From: JADGGM01 sp027307005 | Lineage (GTDB): Bacteria; Gemmatimonadota; Gemmatimonadetes; Gemmatimonadales; Gemmatimonadaceae | Assembly (NCBI GenBank): GCA_035455745.1 | Contig: DATIEP010000023.1 | Span: 1 to 64,000, forward strand | DNA: 64,000 bases | Reading direction: 5' to 3' | Shown: positions 1-8,532 of the stretch, piece after piece | How positions within the stretch are numbered: the first letter of the stretch is position 1 | How the letters are laid out: every line of letters starts with the position of its first letter | Notes under the pieces: model-generated | Told to the model about the DNA's origin: nothing | Seen by the model: only the letters and a program-made list of their open reading frames with translations | Database searches by the model: none | Translations under genes and position numbers: made by a program

Positions 1-378
1 ACTCGCGTTGCCGTGATCGTCGATGAACCGGTACCAGTACGCGCGGCGCGGCTTGAGGCCGGCGGCCAGCACGCGGCACGTCCAATCCGCGTCCTTCGAG
101 ATCGCCACGATCGACTCGGCGACCACCGCATGGAAGGCGACGTCTTCGGCGACCTGCGCCGTTAGGCGCGACGCGATGTCGCCGGCCACCGGCGGGCGGC
201 GGGTCCAGATCATCACGCTGTCGGGATACGGGTCGCCGGACGCGACGCCTTCCGGAAACAGATCGCGGCGCTCGGGCCAGGACGGCGTCGCGAGGTGGGG
301 GATGCGCGGCTTCCACGCCAGGGACGCGCCCAGCGCGACCGCGAGCTTGAGCGCCTCGCGGCGGTTCATCGGTGTCAT
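1..378 (-). CDS. phoD: Alkaline phosphatase D (PhoD) family protein, N-terminal part, runs off the window
   Basis: Only the first 126 codons lie in the window; the frame is open to base 1. The protein begins MTPMNRREALKLAVALG, a twin-arginine (Tat) signal, and near residue 44 has GVASGDPYPDSVMIWTR, the hallmark of the N-terminal Ig-like domain of PhoD phosphatases. PhoD enzymes are exported phosphodiesterase/phosphomonoesterases that release phosphate from organic esters using Fe and Ca; the metal-binding domain would lie beyond the window edge. The start is placed at 378; an in-frame ATG at 369 would still retain NRREALK. It is divergent from the next gene, with about 125 bp between them. 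Confidence 0.85.
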   Translation of the reverse strand, partial: MTPMNRREALKLAVALGASLAWKPRIPHLATPSWPERRDLFPEGVASGDPYPDSVMIWTRRPPVAGDIASRLTAQVAEDVAFHAVVAESIVAISKDADWTCRVLAAGLKPRRAYWYRFIDDHGNAS

Positions 379-506
379 GGCTCAACGATAATCGACGGAA
401 CGTTTGGATCGCGCCTCTTGTGAGGCAGAATCCGGGGCGTGCAATTTCCGGTGGCCGGTTCGAAGGCGACCCTGAACAGACGTGACCATCTCACACAGGA
501 CCTCTC

Positions 507-932
507 ATGCGCATGAACGGACTCGTTGCTGCGTTCGTGCTCCTGCCCTGCGCTCATCTCGCCGCGCAGCAGGCGCCGGACCGACGGATCACCCAGAGCG
601 GTCAGACCGTGACGATCTATTCGATCTCGTGGCCGACGCCGATCAGCAATGTGGTGGCCGACGTTGAGGTGTGCGCAAGCAGCAACGTGCCCACCAGTAC
701 CTTTGCATTCCCGTCATGGTTCCAACTCCACCTTGCTGACGGATCGGTGATCGGCTCGAGCGGCACCGCAAAGCAGCCGAACCTCGAGATCACCCCGCTC
801 AAGCCCAAGCAGTGCGCTCGCGGGTGGATCCAGTTCGCGATTGTCGTTGGCCAGAAACCGGTTGCGATTCACTATCACGAGGCCGCGAAGGACAAGAAAC
901 CAATCGATTGGCCCGTGAAACAGACGCGGTGA
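507..932 (+). CDS. Small secreted protein, DUF4352-like
   Basis: A 141-residue protein whose N-terminus (MRMNGLVAAFVLLPCAHLAAQ) is a Sec signal peptide with a likely cleavage after AAQ. The rest is predicted beta-rich. The C-terminal stretch with GWIQFAI and GQKPVAIHY resembles the end of DUF4352-type Ig-like extracellular domains, where a Gly-Trp strand precedes a final Lys-Pro-rich strand; this assignment is by eye only. AGGA lies about six bases before the ATG. There is no operon partner: the next gene starts 70 bp downstream. Function unknown; probably periplasmic or extracellular. Confidence 0.65.
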   Translation: MRMNGLVAAFVLLPCAHLAAQQAPDRRITQSGQTVTIYSISWPTPISNVVADVEVCASSNVPTSTFAFPSWFQLHLADGSVIGSSGTAKQPNLEITPLKPKQCARGWIQFAIVVGQKPVAIHYHEAAKDKKPIDWPVKQTR

Positions 933-1002
933 ACTCTTCGATTGCCTACGCTTGACCGTGGTCATGTGACCGGCTAAGTAAGAACTCCTCGCCACGGGAT
1001 GT

Positions 1003-3363
1003 TTGGCTGTGTCGACTGCACTTCACGATCGGCTCCAGAGCGCCCTCGGCGATGGCTACGCCATCGAGCGCGAGCTGACGCCCGGTGGGATGAGCCGGCT
1101 GTTTCTGGCCACGGAGCGGTCGCTCGACCGTCCGGTGGTGGTGAAGCTCCTGCCGCCGGAGCTCACGAGCGAAGCCAGCGCGCAGCGTTTCCAGCGCGAG
1201 ATCCTGGTCACGGCGAAGCTGCAGCATCCGCACATTCTGCCGGTGCTCTCGGCGGGGGCGCGCGACGGACTGTTGTACTACATCTCGCCGTTCGTGGGCG
1301 ATGAGTCGCTGCGCCGGCGCATCGCGCAGCGCGGCGCGCTGCCGATTGACGAGACGGTTCGCCTGCTGCGGGCGGTGGCCGACGCGCTGGCGTTCGCCCA
1401 TGCGTTAGGCATCGTGCACCGCGACCTCAAGCCGGACAACATTTTTCTGCAGCACGGCCATGCGATCCTGGCCGACTTCGGCATCGCGCGCGCGGTCGAG
1501 CAAGCGACCCTCGCCACGCCGGCCGAGCGCCTAACGGTCACGGGCATGGGGCTCGGCACGCCGGGCTACATGGCGCCGGAGCAGTTGGCCGGCGACACCG
1601 ACGTGGATGCGCGCGCGGACATCTACGCCATGGGCGTCGTGGCCTACGAGATGTTGACCGGCCGTCCGCCGTTCGCCGATCTCATCGGCCCGAGGCTCCT
1701 CATCGCGCACATGACCGAACAGCCGGAACCGCTGACGCTCCGGCGGCCGGACGCGCCGGCGCGTCTGGCGCTCGTCGTCATGCGATGCCTCGAGAAGGAT
1801 CCGGCCGCGCGGTGGCAGACGGTCGAGTCGTTCGTGCCGTTGCTCGACGAGCTGGCGTCGAGCACGCCGGCATGGGGCGTGACCGCGACACCGCCTAACC
1901 AGTTAGGCGACGCCGCGTCGCGTCGCCCGGACGGCGACGGCGACCCGCTCCAGTCCGCGCTCGACGCGATCGAGCGATGCAACTGGCACGAAGCGTTCGA
2001 CGCGCTCACTGCCGCCGACGCGATGCGCCCGCTCGCCGCCGAGCACCTCGAGGCCTTGGCGGAAGCCGCATGGTGGGTGGGCAAGAGCGAGGCGTGCATT
2101 CGGGCGCGCGAGCGGGCGTATGAGTGCTACCTCGAGCGCGAGGATCACCCGCGCGCGGCCGCTGTCGCCACGGCGGTCGCTGAAGACTACTTCCACAAGC
2201 TCGCGCGATCCGTGGCGCATGGATGGCTGCAGCGTGCCGAACGCCATCTGCAGGCGGCGCCCGAGTCCATCGAACATGGATGGATGGCGCGCACGCGAGC
2301 GATGTTGGCGCTCGAAGAAGATCGCGACGCGGACAAGGCGTGGGCGCTGGCGCAGCGCGCCCTGGAGATCGGCCGTCGCCTGCACGCGCGGGATCTGCAG
2401 GCGTTGGCGCTGCAGGACTGTGGTCGGATTCTCGTGTCGCGCGGGAACGTGGCCGAAGGCATGGCGGCGATCGACGAGGCGATGGCGGCGGCGACGAGCG
2501 GGCAGCTCGGTCCGCGCACGACCGGTCGCATCTTCTGCAACATGATGAGCACGTGCGAGAAGCTCGCGGACTATCGGCGCGCATCGGAATGGAACGAGGC
2601 CGCACGCCGCTGGTGCGAGCCGCATCCGCAAGCCGGGTATCCGGGCATCTGCCGAGTGCATCGGGCCGAGCTGCTGCGGCTGCGCGGGTCGTGGAACGAA
2701 GCGGAGATCGAGGCGCGGCGCGCATCGACCGAGCTGCAGGATTTCCTGAGCGATGTGACCGCGGAAGCGTATTACGAGCTCGGTCAGATCCGCCTGCACA
2801 TGGGCGACTTCGAGACGGCGGACCAGCTGTTCCGCCAGGCGCACGAGCTGGGCAGAGACCCGCTGCCGGGCTTGGCGCTGTTGCGTCTGGCGCAGGGTCG
2901 CACGGAGAGTGCGCGGGCGCTGCTCGAGCGGGCGCTGTCCGATCCGCTGCTCGCTCCGTTAGACCGGGCGAAGCACCTGCCGGCCAAGGCGCAGGCCGCG
3001 TTCGCGGCCGGCGACACGGAGGCGGCGCGCGCCGCGGCGGACGAGCTGGCGTCGATCGCCGAGGCCTACGGGTCGCCGGCGCTGGCGGCGCACGCGGCGC
3101 TGGCGCGCGGGCTGGTCGAGTTAGGCGAAAACGCGCCGGCCAAGGCCGCGGCGAGCCTGCGCCGCGCGTGGAAGCTGGCCAAGGACTGCGACCTGCCCTA
3201 CGACGCGGCGCGGTCGCGCGTGCTGTTGGGCCGCGCCTACCGCGCCTGCGGCAACAGCGAAGATGCGGAACTCGAGCTGCACGCGGCGGCGACGAGCTTC
3301 GAGCGGTTAGGCGCCCTCGCCGATGCCCGCGATGTCGTCGCGCTGCTCGCGCCTGACGAGTGA
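1003..3363 (+). CDS. Ser/Thr protein kinase with C-terminal TPR array
   Basis: A Hanks-type kinase of 786 residues. The kinase domain spans about 18-285: glycine loop ELTPGGMSRLF (degenerate third Gly), catalytic Lys48 in VVVKLLP, HRDLKPDN with Asp141, DFG at 158-160 and APE at 191-193. All catalytic residues are present, so activity is expected. From about 310 onward is a long helical repeat region rich in Ala, Leu and paired Trp/Tyr typical of TPRs, ending LLAPDE. No membrane segment was seen, so it is probably cytoplasmic. TTG at 1003 gives MAVSTALHD; GTG at 1009 is equally plausible. Four of the five TTA codons I noticed sit in the heptamer GTTAGGC. It converges with the peptidase gene. 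Substrates cannot be read from the context. Confidence 0.9.
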   Translation: MAVSTALHDRLQSALGDGYAIERELTPGGMSRLFLATERSLDRPVVVKLLPPELTSEASAQRFQREILVTAKLQHPHILPVLSAGARDGLLYYISPFVGDESLRRRIAQRGALPIDETVRLLRAVADALAFAHALGIVHRDLKPDNIFLQHGHAILADFGIARAVEQATLATPAERLTVTGMGLGTPGYMAPEQLAGDTDVDARADIYAMGVVAYEMLTGRPPFADLIGPRLLIAHMTEQPEPLTLRRPDAPARLALVVMRCLEKDPAARWQTVESFVPLLDELASSTPAWGVTATPPNQLGDAASRRPDGDGDPLQSALDAIERCNWHEAFDALTAADAMRPLAAEHLEALAEAAWWVGKSEACIRARERAYECYLEREDHPRAAAVATAVAEDYFHKLARSVAHGWLQRAERHLQAAPESIEHGWMARTRAMLALEEDRDADKAWALAQRALEIGRRLHARDLQALALQDCGRILVSRGNVAEGMAAIDEAMAAATSGQLGPRTTGRIFCNMMSTCEKLADYRRASEWNEAARRWCEPHPQAGYPGICRVHRAELLRLRGSWNEAEIEARRASTELQDFLSDVTAEAYYELGQIRLHMGDFETADQLFRQAHELGRDPLPGLALLRLAQGRTESARALLERALSDPLLAPLDRAKHLPAKAQAAFAAGDTEAARAAADELASIAEAYGSPALAAHAALARGLVELGENAPAKAAASLRRAWKLAKDCDLPYDAARSRVLLGRAYRACGNSEDAELELHAAATSFERLGALADARDVVALLAPDE

Positions 3364-3411
3364 CGGCCGCGGCGGCAAGCGCCTAACGCAGACCGCGCGG
3401 CGGCGGATCCG

Positions 3412-5406
3412 TCAGGGCATCCCGGCGGCTAAGAGCGCGGCGCGACCGCCCACCACCGGAATCGAGACCGACGAGTGCGCGAGGTCCACGGTGAGCTGCG
3501 TGCCCGGCTCCGGCCACAACGTGAACTCGCGGTCGCTCGACATGATCATCAGGGCGAACCGCTTGCCGGCCGGAATGAACTCGTCGTCCGGCTCCAGGTC
3601 GAACGTGAGATCGTAGAACCTGCCCGGTACGAGCTTCTCGCCGGGCCGCTCGGAGTCGTAGTTGCCGCCCGCGGTGAGGGATTTGTAGTTCTGCGGATCG
3701 GCCCACCCACGCGAGATGAGGCCCGCGTGGCTCTGTGATCCGACGTCGGTCGAGTCGTACGGGAGCATGACGAGCCACACGCTGAGATTGGCCGCCGGCT
3801 TGCTGGACGCGATGCGGAGCGTGACGCGCGGCGTGCCGGAGATGTGCACGGTGTCGGTCAGCACCGGCGACGCATAGAGCAGGCGGTGGTTCGAGGTCGC
3901 CATGCCGGCATCGGCGCTGCCGCTGAAATCGACGTCGTCCACCAACCGTTCCGTCCCGTTAGGCGCGGAGAAGCCGAGCGTGCCCGTGCCGGTGCCGCCG
4001 CCCTCGGGATAGACGCGCACCGGTTCCGAGCCCGGCACGGGAAACGAGGCGAACGGCGTGGGTGGACCCGCGGGACGCCGCCGCCGGCGACTGGCCGGCG
4101 CCGCCTGGGCGATCTGTTCGCCGCCCAAGCCTTCGGATCGTCGCGTGGAATCCTGCCGCGCGTTCGCGGCCGCGATGAGTGCGTCGGGCGCCTGCGAGGC
4201 AGAGTCCTGCACGATCCACACGGGTGGATCGTGCTCGACGCCGTTGTCGACGCCGTACAGGTAGTGGCTGAACCAGCGATTGACCATGTCCGCGGGCGGG
4301 TTTCCGCCGTGTCCTCCCTGGTGCAGGTACAACGAGACGGGCAGTCCGTCCTTTTTCATCTCGTTGTAGATGCGCACGCTGTGTTCGGACACGACGTTGT
4401 AGTCGTTGAGTCCGTGCGCGAGGAGCACGGCGGCCTTGATGTTCTTTACCCACGGGAGCAGGTCGCGCTTCTCCCAGAAGTCGTTGTAGTCGCCGGTGAC
4501 GCGGTCCTGCCCTTTCTGCCCGGCGAACAAGCCGTTCTTGTACAGGCGCTCGCACGTCGCGCGATCGGCGGTGTCGCCGCTGGCGATGAAGTCGTACAGG
4601 ACATCGACGTCTTCGCCGAGATAGCCGCCGGGCGAGCGGACCAGTCCGTTCGACCGATAGTAATGGTAGTACGATGTGTTAGGCGAAACGGGAATCACGA
4701 CCTCGAGGCCTGCGACGCCTGTGGTCGCGGCCGCGAGCGGGAGCGTGCCTTGGTACGACGTGCCCATCATGCCGACCTTGCCGGTGGACCACGTGGCCTG
4801 CACTTCCTCGGATCCGGTTTCGGTGGTGTAGCCGTTGGCGCGGCCGTTGAGCCAGTCGACGACGTATTCCATCGCGGTGCGTTCCGGCGTGTCGCCGACC
4901 GTTGGGCAGCCTTGCGATCGCCCGGTGCCGGGCGCTTCCGAGTGCACGACGGCGAATCCGCGCGGCACCCACTCGTTCACCATCTCGTTGGAGATGCGCG
5001 TGCGGCTGCCGTTGTACGGCGCCGACTCCATGTGGGCGCGCGGCTTCGGTGCGGCGTTGAGCTCCTGGCGCACGTCCCAGTCGACCTGGTCGCGCGAGAC
5101 GCCGGCGTAGTACGGGCTCGAGCCGTAGATGACGGCGACCTTGAGGCCTTGCGTGTCGGTCTGCCGGGGGCGCGTGACATCGACGTGGACGCGATCGGGT
5201 TTGCCATCGTGATCGCTGTCGAACCCCGTTTCGACCCACAGATCCTGGCGGATCCAGGTGGACGAATCGGCGAACGCGGGGACGATCTGCGCCATGCCAT
5301 CGACGAACGTCGGCTTGGCCTGCGCGGAGTCCTGCGCCGTTAGGCGGGTAGCCGCGAACAGCAGGAGCGCGCCGCCGAACGCGGCGGCGCGGGTTGCACG
5401 ATGCAT
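3412..5406 (-). CDS. Secreted CocE/NonD-family (S15) acyl hydrolase or X-Pro dipeptidyl-peptidase
   Basis: An alpha/beta hydrolase of about 664 residues. A signal peptide (MHRATRAAAFGGALLLFAATRLTAQ) sets the start at 5406; an in-frame ATG 11 codons upstream is less likely. GRSQGCPTVG and GTSYQG are characteristic of family S15/CocE, with the nucleophile Ser217 in the second motif. The C-terminal jelly-roll domain (from about 440, preceded by an Arg/Pro-rich linker RRRRRPAGPP) is the usual PepX_C module. These enzymes cleave Xaa-Pro dipeptides or ester/amide substrates; which one applies here is undetermined. It lies 40 bp behind the YbjQ-domain gene and may be the last gene of the 7113-to-3412 operon. 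Confidence 0.85.
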   Translation of the reverse strand: MHRATRAAAFGGALLLFAATRLTAQDSAQAKPTFVDGMAQIVPAFADSSTWIRQDLWVETGFDSDHDGKPDRVHVDVTRPRQTDTQGLKVAVIYGSSPYYAGVSRDQVDWDVRQELNAAPKPRAHMESAPYNGSRTRISNEMVNEWVPRGFAVVHSEAPGTGRSQGCPTVGDTPERTAMEYVVDWLNGRANGYTTETGSEEVQATWSTGKVGMMGTSYQGTLPLAAATTGVAGLEVVIPVSPNTSYYHYYRSNGLVRSPGGYLGEDVDVLYDFIASGDTADRATCERLYKNGLFAGQKGQDRVTGDYNDFWEKRDLLPWVKNIKAAVLLAHGLNDYNVVSEHSVRIYNEMKKDGLPVSLYLHQGGHGGNPPADMVNRWFSHYLYGVDNGVEHDPPVWIVQDSASQAPDALIAAANARQDSTRRSEGLGGEQIAQAAPASRRRRRPAGPPTPFASFPVPGSEPVRVYPEGGGTGTGTLGFSAPNGTERLVDDVDFSGSADAGMATSNHRLLYASPVLTDTVHISGTPRVTLRIASSKPAANLSVWLVMLPYDSTDVGSQSHAGLISRGWADPQNYKSLTAGGNYDSERPGEKLVPGRFYDLTFDLEPDDEFIPAGKRFALMIMSSDREFTLWPEPGTQLTVDLAHSSVSIPVVGGRAALLAAGMP

Positions 5407-5446
5407 GGTGACGGAAATAAAAGAGATGAAAAGCGGCACGGACCGG

Positions 5447-6289
5447 TCACGACGTGCTGTCGTACGTGACGACGCGCTGGACGGCTTCGAGCTCGTCCTG
5501 CTGCGGTGCGCCGGCGATCGGCGCCACGGCGGTGCCGACGGCGAAGAACTCGATGGCGTTGGAGCCCCAGCCCCAGTTCGACTCTTCGACGCGTGCGCCC
5601 ACGACGCCGACGCCGCCCCGCGCCACCGCCTCGGCTTGCATCCGTTCGAGGGCCAGCTCGCGAGCGGCGTAGGTGGCTTCGGTGTAGATCGTCATCTCCT
5701 GGTTGCGTCCGACCTGCTTGAGGGCCTGCATGAAGCTCATGTGTGCGATGTGATAGACGCACGCGCCCATCGACAGGCTCACGGGGCGATAGCCGCTGCG
5801 CACGAGTTTCCACAGGTCCTGGCCGCTCAAATCCGAGGTGAACGGGCGGTTGTCTTTGGTGCGCATGCTGCCGGCGCTCGTGCGGTGCCGGATGGCCGTG
5901 CCGACGGCCTGGAATTCGAGCACGCCTTCATCCATCGCGTACTCTTTGAACACGAGGCGCACGCCGACGATGCCATCGGCGCCGAGGATGTCCGCTTCTT
6001 CTTCCATGCGCGTCATGGCCAGCTCGCGCGCGCTGTACATCGCGCGGGTGAGCACGGGCAGCTCCTGGCTCACGCTCCATTTCTGCCACTGGAATCCCAC
6101 GTGATAGATGCAGGAGCCGAGGACGAGGCCTAACGCTTCGAATCCGGCGTGTTCGATGAGGAGGAATTCGTCGACCGACAGGTCGCTGGTGAAGAAGGCC
6201 GGGTGGTCGCCGGCGCCGCGCATGGCGCGGAGCCGTTGGGCGGCGCCTTGCGGCAGGTTGGCGGTGGACCCTGGCACGTAGTCGGGCAT
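5447..6289 (-). CDS. Protein with two tandem YbjQ/DUF74 domains
   Basis: A 280-residue protein built from two copies of the roughly 105-residue YbjQ (heavy-metal-binding, DUF74) fold. The first copy has ARELAMTRMEEEADILGAD followed by GIVGVRL; the second has ARELALERMQAEAVARG followed by GVVGARV. Each repeat also carries a GxCxYH motif (GSCIYHVG, GACVYHIA). YbjQ proteins are usually single-domain pentamers, so an in-gene duplication is unusual. No signal peptide. It lies 21 bp after the small gene ending at 6311, in an apparent operon with it and a VOC gene. The biochemical role of this family is not established; metal binding is an inference from the family name. Confidence 0.8.
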   Translation of the reverse strand: MPDYVPGSTANLPQGAAQRLRAMRGAGDHPAFFTSDLSVDEFLLIEHAGFEALGLVLGSCIYHVGFQWQKWSVSQELPVLTRAMYSARELAMTRMEEEADILGADGIVGVRLVFKEYAMDEGVLEFQAVGTAIRHRTSAGSMRTKDNRPFTSDLSGQDLWKLVRSGYRPVSLSMGACVYHIAHMSFMQALKQVGRNQEMTIYTEATYAARELALERMQAEAVARGGVGVVGARVEESNWGWGSNAIEFFAVGTAVAPIAGAPQQDELEAVQRVVTYDSTS

Positions 6290-6310
6290 GTCCCACGTCT
6301 CCTTGAGGAT

Positions 6311-6703
6311 TTACGGGTTGTTCGCGTTCAACCAGGAACGGATGGCCTCGCGTCCGCGCTCGGTGCGTTTGAGCTCCGCGTCGAGGGCGGTGCCTAATTC
6401 GGTAAGAAAATCATCGATCTCGAGCGGATCGGTGCGGATGACGACGCCGCGCACGAGCTGCTGGCGGCTCGCCTCGTAGGCGTCGTTGGCGCCGCGCTGG
6501 AGCGCGAACACCGTGGTGCCCACCGGCAGGCGGATGCCGGTGACGCGGCGGCGGATGAGCCCGCGCTCGACTTTGCATCCCGGCACCACTTCGGACAGCA
6601 TGGCCACCAGGTCGTCGAGCAATTCGCTGCGATCCTCGCGGCTGCGCTGGGCGAGGATGGCGGCCACGCTGACGTCGTCGAAGTTAGGCGTCGGCGCGGT
6701 CAC
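6311..6703 (-). CDS. Conserved hypothetical cytoplasmic protein
   Basis: About 130 residues starting MTAPTPNFDDVSVAAILAQ. GTG at 6703 overlaps the stop of the upstream VOC gene (GTGA), which fixes the start and suggests translational coupling; a longer frame running to 6862 is only read-through of the neighbour. The sequence is mixed alpha/beta, with KVERGLIRRR in the middle and LTELGTALDAELKRTERGREAI near the end, and has no signal or membrane segment. I do not recognise a family. Its position between a VOC gene and the tandem YbjQ gene suggests a shared role, possibly stress related, but nothing in the sequence proves that. Confidence 0.7.
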   Translation of the reverse strand: MTAPTPNFDDVSVAAILAQRSREDRSELLDDLVAMLSEVVPGCKVERGLIRRRVTGIRLPVGTTVFALQRGANDAYEASRQQLVRGVVIRTDPLEIDDFLTELGTALDAELKRTERGREAIRSWLNANNP

Positions 6704-7113
6704 GGCGAGCCGCCGAACACGAGCACGTAGCCGTTCGGGTCGCGCACTTCGAATTCCCAGTCGTGGTATGGCTGGTGGGTGAGCGGCATCTGGACGAATG
6801 GTTTGCCGTCCAGCGTCTCGTAGAGCGCGGTAACGCCGTCGACGCGGATGTATGCGTCCCACAGACCGACGGGACGCTGCGAGCGAAGATCGGGTTTTTC
6901 GTAGCCGGCGAGGTCGAGCAGCATGATCTCGGCCGGTCCGCGCATGATGCTGGCAAACACGTACGGCGGCTGCGCCGGGAGCGTTCCCGTGAGCTCGAAG
7001 CCGAGGTTCGCGACGTACCAGTCCACGGTGGCGGCGATGTCGGAGACGAGAAATGTCGGCGCGACGGAGCGGATCGCGGCGCTGGTGGATCTGGGTGCGG
7101 TGGCGTGCGTCAT
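6700..7113 (-). CDS. VOC (glyoxalase/bleomycin-resistance) family protein
   Basis: A 137-residue protein with the paired beta-alpha-beta-beta-beta modules of the vicinal oxygen chelate fold: TFLVSDIAATVDWYVANLGF at the start and HDWEFEVRDPNGYVLVFGG at the end. The terminal DPNGYVLVF strand is typical of this superfamily. Members may be lyases, dioxygenases or drug-binding proteins; the metal ligands are not clear enough to choose. It is the first gene of the likely operon 7113-to-3412. A 31-bp palindrome lies upstream in the divergent promoter region shared with the DinB gene. Confidence 0.8.
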   Translation of the reverse strand: MTHATAPRSTSAAIRSVAPTFLVSDIAATVDWYVANLGFELTGTLPAQPPYVFASIMRGPAEIMLLDLAGYEKPDLRSQRPVGLWDAYIRVDGVTALYETLDGKPFVQMPLTHQPYHDWEFEVRDPNGYVLVFGGSP

Positions 7114-7231
7114 GGTCTGTCTCCCGGCCGCGCGGTCACGACGCGACGCCTAACGGTGGCCTCGCGCCGCCCGCCTGGGTGGCCGCCCGCAAGATGCATA
7201 ACGGACGGCGGCTCCGCCACGACCCATCGGG

Positions 7232-7262
7232 GAGTTTCTGCCTACTTTGTAGGCAAAAACTC
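7232..7262. promoter_or_regulatory. 31-bp palindrome between divergent VOC and DinB genes
   Basis: The core TGCCTAC-TTT-GTAGGCA (7239-7255) is a perfect inverted repeat, and outer arms GAGTTT/AAACTC share the same centre (7247), giving 13 of 15 paired positions. It sits 119 bp before the VOC start and 113 bp before the DinB start, where an operator for a dimeric repressor would be expected. A transcribed hairpin is possible, but no U-tract follows. No regulator gene is adjacent. Confidence 0.5.
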
Positions 7263-7374
7263 TCGGAGAACGCGAGGGCACACCGTCGACGAGCCTCCCG
7301 TTGCCCGCCAGGCCCTCGAACCGCGTACTTTCCTGGCCGGTCCGCGTCCCGCCGGCATTTCGAGGAGCGACCTC

Positions 7375-7953
7375 ATGCGTGCCATGCAACGTGATCTTCA
7401 ATCGCAGCTCCGCACGCGGTCCGTGGCGATTCGCGACCGGGTTGCCGCACTGATTCGACCGCTGACGCCCGCCCAGCTCGATGCCAATCCCGACTCTGCC
7501 GGATGGAGCGTCGCGCAAGTGCTCGAGCATCTTTGCCTTGCGGGCGAGCGGTCGGAGGCGATCGCGAAGAACGTCCTGCGCGGTGCGACCAGGGATCCAG
7601 AGGCGGGCGGGCGCGCCTGGAAGCCGAGTTTCATCGGCGGCTTGATCGCGTCCTCGTTGAGCAAACCCAGACCCCTCAAGGCGCCGAGGGTGTTTCAACC
7701 GGGTCCCGCGCCGCGGCCTGCCGTCGTCGATGCGTGGCTGGCGGGCGAGGAGCGCTTTCTTGCCGACCTGGATGGGGCGGGCGATCTCGACTGGCGCTCG
7801 ATTCGGTTCGCGTCGCCGGCGATGCCGGCCTGGGCGCCGAAAATGAACTTCGGCGACGGGTTCAATATCCACACCGTGCACACCGAGCGACATGCGCGAC
7901 AGATCGAGCGCCTCGTCGCAAGGCTCGGAGGAGGCGTCGGCGCGTGGCGGTGA
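7375..7953 (+). CDS. DinB-family (DUF664-like) four-helix protein
   Basis: A 192-residue protein starting MRAMQRDLQ. AGGAG six to seven bases before the ATG at 7375 fixes the start and rules out the much longer open frame upstream. It has the DinB/YfiT fold signature: AQVLEHLCLAGE after the first helix and HTVHTERHARQIERL near the C-terminus, whose histidines form the usual metal triad of the family. DinB-like proteins include thiol-dependent transferases and many uncharacterised stress proteins. Its last 92 bp overlap, in antisense, the 3' end of the methyltransferase gene, which appears truncated; the overlap may be a deletion junction. Confidence 0.85.
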   Translation: MRAMQRDLQSQLRTRSVAIRDRVAALIRPLTPAQLDANPDSAGWSVAQVLEHLCLAGERSEAIAKNVLRGATRDPEAGGRAWKPSFIGGLIASSLSKPRPLKAPRVFQPGPAPRPAVVDAWLAGEERFLADLDGAGDLDWRSIRFASPAMPAWAPKMNFGDGFNIHTVHTERHARQIERLVARLGGGVGAWR

Positions 7954-8371
7954 ACACGAACCGTCCGTTAGGCGCGAGCACGCCGGCGACCTTGCGGATG
8001 AGCTGCTCCTGCGCGGCCGGCCGCAGGAGAAACACGAGCCCCCACGCGATCACGCCATCGAACGTGCGCCCGAAAAACGTGGACGTGTCGACGGGCTCGC
8101 AGGCGACGTGCACGGCCGGGAACCGGTTGCGCATCGCCGCGACCATGCTGGGCGACGCGCCCACGGCATAGACCGCCAACCCCGCGTCGACGAGCGCCTG
8201 CGTGACGGGATACCCGGGTCCGCAGCCGAGGTCGAGGACCGCACCTCCAGCGCGGACGGTCCCAACCCAGTCGCGCACCTGTCGGATACCGATCGTTCCA
8301 TCCGATCCCCGGCCGGCGATGTACTGCTCGGCCACGGCTTCGTACCCGTTCGACGCGTCGTCGAGGGTCAT
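7862..8371 (-). CDS. Class I SAM-dependent methyltransferase, C-terminally truncated
   Basis: Starts MTLDDASNGYEAVAEQY at 8371, ATGA-coupled to the small ORF upstream. Motif I VLDLGCGPG and the later WGLVFLLRPAAQEQLIRKV and LAPNGRFVFTA strands identify a class I (Rossmann) methyltransferase. After FTA the protein becomes an Arg/Ala-rich tail (TRRRLLRALRRGARS), which is simply the antisense of the convergent DinB gene. Relatives normally continue for about 40-50 residues that complete the sheet and the substrate pocket, so this looks like a truncated, probably inactive gene, with the break near 7950. Confidence 0.7.
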   Translation of the reverse strand: MTLDDASNGYEAVAEQYIAGRGSDGTIGIRQVRDWVGTVRAGGAVLDLGCGPGYPVTQALVDAGLAVYAVGASPSMVAAMRNRFPAVHVACEPVDTSTFFGRTFDGVIAWGLVFLLRPAAQEQLIRKVAGVLAPNGRFVFTATRRRLLRALRRGARSVAHVARCARCGY

Positions 8372-8532
8372 CGCCGCTGCGTTAGGAACTCCGGGACGCA
8401 ACCGCGGCACGGCGCCGGCGCCGCGGTCTGCGCAGCCGCGGAAACCGAAAGCGCGAGGAGGCCAATACTCGACGCCGCCCGTGCCACACCGATGAACTCA
8501 TCTCGCGCCAGATCGGACGCAAAAGCGATCAT
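8368..8532 (-). CDS. Possible 54-residue secreted microprotein in a coupled operon
   Basis: Starts MIAFASDLARDEFIG and contains a hydrophobic run SSIGLLALSVSAAAQ that could serve as a signal or anchor, followed by CRGCVPEFL. Its ATG overlaps the stop of the cupin gene (ATGA at 8529-8532), and its stop overlaps the methyltransferase start (ATGA at 8368-8371). Two such overlaps in a row are the main evidence for translation. No family is recognised. It could instead be the remnant of a longer gene or a mere ribosome path. Confidence 0.45.
   Translation of the reverse strand: MIAFASDLARDEFIGVARAASSIGLLALSVSAAAQTAAPAPCRGCVPEFLTQRR

Noticed and set aside
23..391. Plus-strand open frame of 122 codons
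   Set aside because: It is the antisense of the PhoD N-terminal coding sequence, which has a Tat signal and a clear family motif on the minus strand.
3361..3414. TGACGG/CCGTCA arms between convergent stops as a terminator
   Set aside because: Six-base arms with a 42-base loop and no U-tract; the match is explained by the two stop codons and GC-rich chance pairing.
3844..5343. Long plus-strand frame of 499 codons
   Set aside because: It is the exact antisense of the S15 hydrolase gene, has low-complexity Val/Arg/Gly composition, and lacks a ribosome site; a GC-rich shadow frame.
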